NCBI GenBank assembly: GCA_935421135.1
Contig: OW285192.1
Span: 1,469,501 to 1,533,500, forward strand
Direction of reading: 5' to 3'
Source: Bugulina stolonifera
Lineage: Eukaryota; Bryozoa; Gymnolaemata; Cheilostomatida; Bugulidae
DNA length: 64,000 nt
A program made the position numbers and the translations under genes. Positions 56,290 through 64,000 of this stretch are shown piece by piece. How positions within the stretch are numbered: position 1 is the first letter of the stretch; every line of letters begins with the position of its first letter. Below the pieces are notes generated by a model, which saw only the letters and a program-made list of their open reading frames with translations, had not been told where the DNA came from and did no database searches.

Positions 56290-56640
56290 CTCTCGAGGTC
56301 ACATATATAAAACATAGGTTATAGCAATGGAAATAGGGTCTCTATTAGTGGTCAAATATTTTACAGTCATGAAACTTTGAAACAAATTTTATGGCCTGTT
56401 TTTAATACAATAACATACCTAGTCTATGTTCTGCAAAAAATATTTGGTCATAAAAACTGGGAAAGTATTGAAAACCCTCCCCGAATATTTTTCATCTTAT
56501 ATAAAATTATAATGGTTGCTAATGTACATGTAAACGATGAGAAAACAACCTTCATCCGGTTTCTCCTTGTGAGCGAGTGGTCATGGTCACGTGATAAATA
56601 TAAGCATTCTAGGGGAGGTAATTAATTCTATGGTGTAGCA
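56290..56640 (-). repeat. Low-copy repeat, copy 2
   Basis: Reverse-complement match to 48485-49115, for example GGGGAGGTAATTAATTCTATG versus CATAGAATTACCTCCCC, and TGGTTGCTAATGTACATG versus the ACATTGGCAACCATTG side. Contiguous here. Confidence 0.75.
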
Positions 56641-56649
56641 TGGTTGAAG

Positions 56650-57474
56650 ATCTAGTATATATAGCACATAATCTGATTTACATACATGTATGTATATGTA
56701 TATGTATATGTACATCAAGTAAACAGTAATACTGCATTACTTAATACTTTGTGCATGATTTTGCCCCCTTTTGGGCTGGTAATCATAGTCTTTTGCACCA
56801 GCTGTGACTGGGACCCCTTTTGGTCCGAGAGTGTAGAAGTAGCTTGATTTTGTCTTCAGACTTCAATTGTCTGTAGTTCAAAAAAGTTATCTTACTGAAC
56901 TGAACTTATACAGCTGACAGTAGGGTATCAGGTACTCATCCCTGGCCGTGGGTCTTTCCAAGTATAGTCTATGACTTGTACTAGAACCCTGCAGATCAAC
57001 CTCTCATCCCTCACCGTTTGACCCCTGCTAGTCTATCTACCTATGGTACCTTTCCCCCACCCCATTGCCTCTTTGCCAACCCACTACCTCATGTGTGTTT
57101 GCAGTCTTGCCGGGTTGGACCTGCCCTCCTCTCTCTAGCCAGCCACAGCTACCCAGCCGGACACAACATTGTTGGCAGCATTGAGATCTCATGCTTCCTC
57201 TAAGCAGACCAGAGCTACAGAAGTCAAGGGACAAGCAGAGGTATTTTAGAGACTTGTGTTGGAGCCACGGCCTGGCCCCACACATTCAAGCCTCCATAGT
57301 TGACTGTAATGGAGATGTGGAATTTTTCATAGAGCTGTTCTGCTCTGTGACAGAAGCAAATGGAGCCTAAATGGTTTATCCTGTTGGCAAGTTTACACAC
57401 TGATACTGTTGGGACAGCGGCTATTGCAGTAAGATTACTTGTTAGAGGATAAATGACTAGACTATGTAACCGCA
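56650..57474. other. No gene recognised
   Basis: Mixed sequence; longest frames show no family resemblance. Confidence 0.5.
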
Positions 57475-57590
57475 TGAGCCTGCATGAGCCTGCATGAGCC
57501 TGCATGAGCCTGCATGAGCCTGCATGAGCCTGCATGAGCCTGCATGAGCCTGCATGAGCCTGCATGAGCCTGCATGAGCCTGCATGAGCG
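57475..57590. repeat. 10-bp minisatellite TGCATGAGCC (~11 copies)
   Basis: Perfectly homogeneous, downstream of the EGF gene's candidate poly(A) site. Confidence 0.96.
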
Positions 57591-57660
57591 CTGTGTAACA
57601 AGGGCTACAAGTGCACATTTCCAATATTGCAGGTTTTAAGATAATTCAATGCAATGAGAA

Positions 57661-57666
57661 TTTATT
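57661..57666 (-). terminator. Polyadenylation signal candidate for the EGF gene
   Basis: AATAAA on the minus strand downstream of the candidate terminal exon. Position and orientation fit; no transcript evidence. Confidence 0.4.
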
Positions 57667-57834
57667 TAGTGATATTTTAAAAACAGAAACTTAAACATAA
57701 TAAATAGGTGAAAGTTGCTCGTCGAAATAAAATTGTTCAGCAAAATCACAAAGTTTAACAGAAACAAGATGCCTACATACAGACCTACATAACAGACATG
57801 GAGTATTATATATGGAGACTAGCTAAGGGTAGAC

Positions 57835-57886
57835 TCAGCTGAATAATTCACCAGACAGTGAGGTGGGCCGTCTTCTTGAGAGCTTT
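57835..57886 (-). CDS. EGF gene candidate terminal exon
   Basis: Acceptor TTTCTATTTTTAG|AAAGC; if joined in phase 2 to the tail exon it adds KLSRRRPTSLSGELFS and TGA. An AATAAA on the minus strand at 57661-57666, 169 bp below the stop, would serve as polyadenylation signal. Other phases also give short tails, so the frame depends on the upstream donor. Confidence 0.45.
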
Positions 57887-60800
57887 CTAAAAATAGAAAC
57901 AGGAAGTTTGTGAGCAGTTACTAAGAACGCAAAATCATCTATATGTACTGTGTATTGTGCAGTTGCTCCATCTGGTGGGTGGCCACATCATCTCATTTCC
58001 AAATGATATCTTTGTCTAAACTACTACACAGTTGTTGGGAAAAACACAAATATGCACAGAAATTCAGCAGATAACCAGATGTTTCCTGTCAAACACTCAT
58101 CCAGTATGATGTACCTACACAGTGACATCATTTAGTACAGCAGATAATAGGAGGGTTACTTGTACATGTACAAAGGTAGAGACATAATATCATTATATTA
58201 TACTATATCAAACAACAAGCCAATTTAAGACAAGTAAATCCAGAAGCATACTAGGTTTCCAAGGGGTACAGGGGAGATACCTTCTCTATACAGTGAGCAT
58301 AAAACTATTTTAATAATAGAGAACTAAAAGCTATAAACGCAAGTTACTCTTGCACTTTAGTTTCAAGTTCTTTGCATTACACTACAATAACAGGCTAGGC
58401 CTACCTGAGAAATACATACAATACTGGTTAAAAAGCTACCCAACTCCAGAGGAGACAACAGCACTAAGACTACGACTATTTGCCAATTTATATGCAATAA
58501 ATTTAATAGGCTGCAGGGTATACAAGTACCTGTAGTTGTATTAAACATATACCTGGGTATATAATAGGCTGTAGGGTGTATATTATAGGTACCTGTAGTT
58601 GTATTAAACATATACCTGGGTATATAATAGGCTGTAGGGTGTATATTATAGGTACCTGTAGTTGTATTAAACACATACCTGGGTGTATAATAGGCTGTAG
58701 GGTGTATATTATAGGTACCTGTAGTTGTATTAAGCATATACCTGGGTATATAATAGGCTGTAGGGTGTATATTATAGGTACCTGTAGTTGTATTAAACAC
58801 ATACCTGGGTATATAATAGGCTGTAGGGTGTATATTATAGGTACCTGTAGTTGTATTAAACACATACCTGGGTATATAATAGGCTGTAGGGTATATATTA
58901 TAGGTACCTGTAGTTGTATTATGCATGTACCTGGGTATGTAGGTTTCTTCAGGAACAGATCGGAAAGGCTTATCCCACCGGCCTCCATAGAAAGGATATC
59001 GGTCCACATAGCGTGTCACGGGTGTCCTATAGTGGACTGGTCCACTCCTAGACATCAACGAATATTGATACACATCATATAATATAAATGCTGTTATACC
59101 AGGTACCCATGTTCTTTAACTACATGAATATCCCTGTCGATAATTTAGCACAACTATTGGGAGATTTTTTGAAAAATTACACCATCAGATCACACTTTTA
59201 TTATATCAAAGATGGCCTCCCTGTGATGTCACAGATAACCAGTAGGACGCTATTGGTCACTAATTGGTCACTATTCTTGACTACTAACGGCAGTACTTAC
59301 TGGCTGCTGTCTTTGCTGCTCTTGACACGACAGAGAGCCCAGCACAGTAGGAATATTATAGTAACGACCAGAACCAGCAGAGAGTAGCCAACGATCTCCG
59401 TCTTCAGGTCTCTGCTGACGTCTGTGAAACTGTCGCACTGAGAGGAGCTGGCAGAGTTTTGGTAGGCATAAATAATCTCAAACCTGCTGTTAGCCAGAGC
59501 AGTAGTAGGTAAGGAAGTGGCCTCTTTTTCAATGCTAGATGTGTTGGCCTTCTCTATAACTGCTGTCACTGAAAGACATCGTGAACTTGTAACAGAACAT
59601 AAGAATAGAGGATATATTGTACATGTCACGGCAGACGGGAAAGACGAATATGAATACTCCTACCAATCATGTCAGGAATTCATGATGACAATGTGTGCGG
59701 GATGGTTACTGGACAGACACATCACACCATATCTGATGCCAAGTGAACTTGAGTAGTAATGAATAGTCAAGTAATGAATGGGTGCAGCACTTTATCTATG
59801 TGTATATTTGTGCTTGCTTGAAGATAACAAACTTACATGTTTGAACCTTAATTTCCTGTTAGGTGCAGTAGTGGAGAAATTCGGATAGCCTTAGTTCCTT
59901 GTTTGTGGTTGGGGTTTGGGATAAGGGCGGTCAACCAGCAAAATATAGAGAAGACAACTTCTCCTGCTTCATTTTTGGCGAAGAACAAAGGCTATCTCAA
60001 ATTTCTCCACTTCTGCACCTAACTTTTAATTGCATACATTTATAACTCCTAGTGGATATCACAGATTGGGTACATACAGTGGAACTCGCTTAATTCAACC
60101 TTGGATAATTCACAAACTTGGTTAGTTCAAACTGCCAGCCTTGGTCCCTGCTGAGCACTACATAAATGGTTTCAATTAATTCAAACCTCATGCAGCTTAT
60201 GCTCACATTATAATCAATCATAATACTATCACAGCAAGCATTAGCCACCTAATAATCGTTGCTAGTAGTTAGTAGTTATTAATTAGTAGTTACCTGCAAT
60301 ATGTTTCTGCTCAAACTAAGCTGGGAAAACCCACTAATTGCTTTACTGTTCCTTAGCTAAATGCGTTTTTTATACTATTGTTCTGCACACGTGATGCATG
60401 TGATTATATAAAATGAAGAGAGCACATAATTCAAACTCGGCCTAATTCAAACCAATTATGGTGGTCCTTTGTAGTTTGAATTAAGCAAGTTTCACTGTAT
60501 TTATAAAATATGGAGATACTTTGAATAGCCCACTAAATGCTGTCATGTTGCCATCCTTTCAACTCACAAATTATTGAACACTTTGGAGCAAATTGAGGGA
60601 ACCTGAATTTACATCGGTTTGCTACATACAGGTTTAACATGACTGACCGTCAATTCAACTGAAGTAACTGTACACAGTATTTCATTGGTTGATTCATGTA
60701 GTATATACACCTATGTATGGTAATGTATGGTATAGAGTTGGTGAACAGTTACACATATGATATAAAAGTATGACTCACCGTATAGTTGACAGAATTCGCC

Positions 60801-63683
60801 CACGTAGCCTGAGGCACACTGACAGTCATAGCCATCTAAACGATCTTTACACGCCCCTCCATTCACACACTCATTATCCACACAGTCATCTATGTTTAGA
60901 GAACAGTCCTTCTCTCCATATCCTGAAACAGTTCATCAGTGAGCTATGACTGTAAACGTTAGTCTACAGGCTATAAGGTTACAATGTGATGTTAGACTAA
61001 TGCTATTAGATTTAGGTGACAGTATACTGATATCATCAGGAAGTCTGTAACAATCTACGTGTATGTATTTAAACAAAAGTATGCTTTGCTGGAACACAGT
61101 CTACCAGAGTATGTTTTGCTGGAACACAGTCTACCAGAGTATGTTTTGCTGGAACACAGTCTACCAGAGTATGTTTTAGGAAGGACTGAATGTAGGACTG
61201 TAAGACCCCCACCTGGCATACAGATACACTTGAAGTTCTGCTCCAAGTTGATACATTTACCCAGATTCTTACAAGGTTCTGAGTCACAATGCTTCTTCTC
61301 CCATTCACAGTTCTTCCCTGGATAACAGAACAGACAGACAGGTAGTATGCAGACATGTTTGATCACATGACCTGATGGTAATATACAATGAGCATGTACT
61401 TGTGTAAGTAGACCTGTGTACCATGTGTATCCGGGCTGGTAGACAACTTGTCATTTACTGATCAGTCAAAAATATTTATATTCTACTTGAAGGAAAGATA
61501 TTTTTGGATCTGACTGTTATAGGTATAATAAACAATTAACAGTGGGAGCCAAGAGTATAATATACTGATATGATGTTATCTAGTACAAACATACAGAAAT
61601 ACAAGAATTCTGAGAATGCATACATATATAAACCATTAGTATATCTCAGCCAAAGCTGACGTATAGCCTACAATTATAGTAGGTAATTGGAGGCTTGTAA
61701 TGCAATAGCATTGTCATCAACTACCCTGGGAAGTCAACTATGGAATGTAAAACTGTTTCAAAAGCTGGAAATATTACATGTACATGTATATTATACTAGT
61801 ACTACTTACTAGTACTATCTAGTGTGGTATCTGGTTCCGCTGGTTTATTTTCACTTTGACTAAACTTATTTAAATTGATTCATAGGCTTGAAAACAATCT
61901 ACATGTACCAACAATTTGAGGAGAGTTTGGCAGATCTTACCTATCTGGTGTGACGCATATCTAGACAGGAGTTAGACTTACCAGACCTACTTAGTGACAC
62001 TTACATTCTAGACTGACTAATGTAACTACATAACTTACATAACTACAAGGGTGGTTGTACTGTCCAGGCTGATTCAACATTAGCCATTAGCAGTCTTTAC
62101 ATCTGGGGCAGCCCAAAGGAAATGGGAGACCACACTATCCAGATACTGAACGATACATACATGTAGTATTGCTAGTGTGTGGCCCAGGCCACCTTGTGGA
62201 AAAAAAGATGCTAGACTATGTTGTCAGGCCTAGTCTATTGGTGGGAGCAGTAGGATAAGGCTATCCAGCACCCCAGGAGAGGACTAGGGTGGGATGAGCA
62301 GGAGAGGACTAGGGTGGGATGAGCAGGAGAGGACTAGGGTGAGACGAGTAAAAGAGCTAAGGGTGGTGATAGAACAGACAGCACATGACATGAACTGATT
62401 TGCTACCATAATGGATTGCCTCATTCAAGAGTCCAGTCTAGTCCAGCCTTCAAGGCCCTCACTTTGATAAAAAGAGAATGTTGGCCTTTTCATGCAGAGG
62501 CCAATGATTGGGGGGGGGGGGGCAGTTGTAGTGTTCCTACATCACTGGAAATCTCTCAGGGAGAGTGCTAAAGGGTGCGGGTACCCAGAAACTATGGAGG
62601 GCATCAAAATCTGACGCACTCAGGGCACGTTAAAAAATGATTGAAAAACAAGGAGATAATACATACATGTATTAATGTGCATGATCATCTAAATTGATTA
62701 TCACAACATGTATATGCATGATACATGCGCTTGTGGCAAATTAATTATAATAACAATTGTATGTGTGCAGTGTAGCCTACATGTATGTATTCCCAACCAA
62801 ACATCTGCCTCAAATTATGGTGAGTGACACAGAGTATTATAGTAAGCTCTTACCTTGCCAGCCCGGGTCACACGTGCACGTGTATCCACCTAGTGCAGCC
62901 TCACAATCACCATGGATACACGGGTTACTTAGACAGTAATCCACCATCCCTTCGCACCTCTTCCCAGTGTAGCCTGCGTCACAGTCACACAGATATCTAC
63001 CAGCTCTGTACCTACAGTCTAGCTGATCCCTACAGCCTGGCTGAGCACAGAGACAGTTGGCATCCGATATCCCTTCATAACACGCTCTACCAACAGATGA
63101 TGTCACATACATAGTGTTACAGTATACAGTAGTAGGGAGGGAAGGGGGTATCTAGAGCACATATGGAAGGAAAGGGTTATCTAGAGCACATGTGGGAGGA
63201 AAGGGGGTATCTAGAGCACATATGGGAGGGAAGGGGTATCTAGAGCACATATGGGAGGGAAGGGGATACCTAGAGCACATATGGGAGGGAAGAGGGTATC
63301 TAGAGCACATATGGGAGGGAAGGGGGTATCTAGAGCACATATGGAAGAGAGCACAACCGTGTGTCTACTTATAGAGAAGGGAGGGGGGCTCTGACACTCA
63401 CCTTTATTATCACACTACAGTCACACTCACATGCTAAATATGAGTGCATACAAACATGTAATACAAGCAGACGTTGCATGTATTATATACACAAAACTAT
63501 AGTAGACGGTGTGTGTTTACTTTATGTCACATGACTGTTTGACTAACCCGTGGTTGCTGCATCCGTTCTGCACACACTCAGCGATATCTCTCTCACACTT
63601 CTTACCGGAGTACCCGGGTGGACAGTCACACTGGAACCCATTAACCAGGTCCAGACAAGTAGCTCCTTGTTGGCAGTGAACGT
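57835..63683 (-). CDS. EGF-repeat single-pass membrane protein, 3' part (continues past the window edge)
   Basis: Minus-strand gene entering from beyond position 64000. Exons in order: 63683-63548, 63086-62854, 61317-61213, 60922-60779, 59568-59301, 59047-58931 (or longer), and probably 57886-57835. The first four encode tandem EGF-like domains with six-Cys patterns, some with calcium-binding starts (DIAEC, NIDDC). The fifth encodes a Ser/Thr-rich stalk and one transmembrane helix (IVGYSLLVLVVTIIFLLCWA) followed by basic CRVKSSK. The rest is a cytoplasmic tail. All listed junctions keep frame. This is the layout of a type I cell-surface protein such as a Notch-ligand or Crumbs-like receptor, but no DSL, laminin-G or other defining domain is in view, so I do not name it. 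The signal peptide and N-terminus lie outside the window. Confidence 0.8.
58530..58935 (-). repeat. 63-bp minisatellite carrying repeated splice donors, in frame with the EGF gene tail
   Basis: About 6.4 copies of a 63-bp unit. On the gene strand each unit contains CCCAG|GTATRTG and CTACAG|GTACC. The unit is 21 codons, so the frame (IPRYVFNTTTGTYNIHPTAYY-like, one residue varying) remains open across all copies. Confidence 0.9.
58931..59047 (-). CDS. EGF gene exon: cytoplasmic tail; 3' end ambiguous
   Basis: Starts at GTCTAG|GAGTGG, completing Gln with the previous exon. Encodes SGPVHYRTPVTRYVDRYP, an Arg/Tyr/Pro-rich tail. The first possible donor, CCCAG|GTACAT at 58931, gives a 117-nt exon in phase 2. 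Without it the frame stays open through a 63-bp repeat array to a stop at 58363. Confidence 0.65.
59301..59568 (-). CDS. EGF gene exon: stalk and transmembrane helix
   Basis: 268 nt, phase 1 to 2. A Ser/Thr-rich juxtamembrane stalk, then a strongly hydrophobic helix and a Lys/Arg stop-transfer segment. Acceptor GTCTTTCAG|TGACAG, donor GCCA|GTAAGTAC. Confidence 0.85.
59858..60023. mobile_element. Small MITE with ~40-bp inverted ends
   Basis: 166 bp from GTTAGGTGCAGTAGTGGAGA to TCTCCACTTCTGCACCTAAC; the similarity continues inward through ATAGCCTT. In an EGF-gene intron. Target duplication not evident. Confidence 0.75.
60077..60497. mobile_element. Pogo/Tigger-like MITE
   Basis: 421 bp, ends CAGTGGAACTCGCTTAATTC and GAATTAAGCAAGTTTCACTG (about 24 bp imperfect inverted repeats), flanked by TA on both sides. 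Lies in an intron of the EGF gene. No transposase. Confidence 0.82.
60779..60922 (-). CDS. EGF gene exon: calcium-binding EGF repeat
   Basis: 144 nt, phase 1 to 1; not visible as an ATG-started ORF. Reads GYGEKDCSLNIDDCVDNEC then GYDCQCASGYVGEFCQLY. N-I-D-D-C and the D/N-x-Y/F positions fit a cbEGF. Acceptor TTTCAG|GATATG, donor TATACG|GTGAGTC. Confidence 0.85.
61078..61175. repeat. 30-bp repeat (3 copies)
   Basis: Unit GTATGTTTTGCTGGAACACA plus GTCTACCAGA, EGF-gene intron. Confidence 0.92.
61213..61317 (-). CDS. EGF gene exon: EGF-like repeat
   Basis: 105 nt, phase 1 to 1. Reads KNCEWEKKHCDSEPC, then LGKCINLEQNFKCICMPG. Donor GCCAG|GTGGGG. The intron just downstream holds a 30-bp tandem repeat (about three copies). 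Confidence 0.83.
61330..62265. other. EGF-gene intron
   Basis: No EGF exon found here on the minus strand; nothing else recognised. Confidence 0.5.
62270..62350. repeat. 25-bp repeat (3 copies)
   Basis: Unit AGGAGAGGACTAGGGTGGGA plus TGAGC, EGF-gene intron. Confidence 0.9.
62854..63086 (-). CDS. EGF gene exon: EGF-like repeats
   Basis: 233 nt, phase 2 to 1. Contains RYLCDCDAGYTGKRCEG and NPCIHGDCEAALGGYTCTCD then PGWQG, two overlapping EGF modules. Acceptor GTTGGTAG|AGCG, donor GGCAAG|GTAAGAG. Confidence 0.85.
63130..63345. repeat. 30-bp minisatellite (~7 copies)
   Basis: Unit GGGAGGRAAGGGGGTATCTA plus GAGCACATAT, purine-rich, EGF-gene intron. Confidence 0.95.
63548..63683 (-). CDS. EGF gene exon: EGF-like repeat
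   Basis: 136 nt, entry phase 1, exit phase 2. Encodes DVHCQQGATCLDLVNGFQCD then CPPGYSGKKCERDIAEC, an EGF domain followed by the start of the next calcium-binding EGF. Acceptor CTCTGTAG|ACG, donor CACGG|GTTAGTC. Confidence 0.85.
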
Positions 63684-63879
63684 CTACAGAGCAAACACAA
63701 CTGCACACATTATACAATGTATCATATACTAATGTGCATACGTACTACAAAAACACAACTACGCATATATTATACAATGTATTATATACTGATATGTATA
63801 TGTACTACATAAGACTGTTAGGGGACATTGTATTACTATATACCCATATCCACCTGTTTGACAAGCAGGTGATACTATG

Positions 63880-64000
63880 GTAGAGTCATCAGGTGATACT
63901 ACAGTATGAGTCATCAGGTGACACAACAGTATGAGTCATCAGGTGATACTACAGTATGAGTCATCAGGTGGTACTACAGTATGAGTTATCAGGTGGTACT
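63880..64000. repeat. 25-bp repeat running off the window edge
   Basis: Unit TCATCAGGTGATACTACAGT plus ATGAG, about five copies to the end of the window. Confidence 0.93.

Noticed and set aside
58363..58530. Coding continuation of the EGF-gene tail after the repeat to a stop at 58363
   Set aside because: Past the repeat the frame turns hydrophobic and unlike a cytoplasmic tail; a splice at one of the repeated donors is more likely. Not excluded.

Overview
This window is nuclear DNA from an invertebrate animal. It is AT-rich, has spliced genes with long introns, is dense in minisatellites, and carries animal-type transposons (hAT, Tc1/mariner, pogo-like, a TTAA element, a Penelope-like element, LTR elements). 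Palindromic strings such as ACATGTACATGT and TAGGCCTA recur throughout. I cannot fix the phylum; a marine invertebrate such as a mollusc, echinoderm or sponge would fit. There is no bacterial operon, CRISPR array or rRNA.

Layout. All recognised cellular genes lie on the minus strand. (1) 2.5-14.2 kb: a complete nine-exon inhibitor-of-apoptosis gene (IAP-A, about 602 aa; BIR-BIR-BIR-UBA-RING). (2) 17.7-36.1 kb: a second complete nine-exon paralogue (IAP-B, about 633 aa) with the same architecture and identical intron phases at all eight splice junctions. The two are a head-to-tail tandem duplication, and exons 5-6 plus their intron are far more alike than the rest. (3) 43.0 kb: an inverted stray copy of one IAP-B BIR exon. 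(4) 46.5 kb: an orphan well-formed exon. (5) 57.8-63.7 kb and beyond the right edge: the 3' part of a gene for a single-pass membrane protein with EGF repeats; its cytoplasmic exon runs into a 63-bp repeat that duplicates a 5' splice site.

Mobile DNA fills the introns and the 36.8-56.6 kb interval. It includes three copies of one LTR family (a full-length element at 49.4-54.6 kb, a solo LTR at 45.4 kb, and a rearranged diverged relative at 3.7-5.6 kb whose LTR was hit by a hAT element). The full-length element has LTRs, a primer-binding site and a polypurine tract, but only one Gag-like/zinc-finger reading frame and no pol; it is the best candidate for something undescribed. Others are a 2.98-kb foldback element, a Penelope-like retroelement interrupted by a 795-bp TTAA-flanked MITE, three hAT elements with perfect 8-bp target duplications, a Tc1/mariner relic, a pogo-like MITE and smaller MITEs.

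The two IAP genes probably encode E3 ubiquitin ligases that restrain caspases and innate-immune signalling. Nothing links them functionally to the EGF gene. Exon boundaries were set by hand from splice consensus, phase and domain continuity. All internal exon lengths agree with the reading frame, but no transcript data were available.
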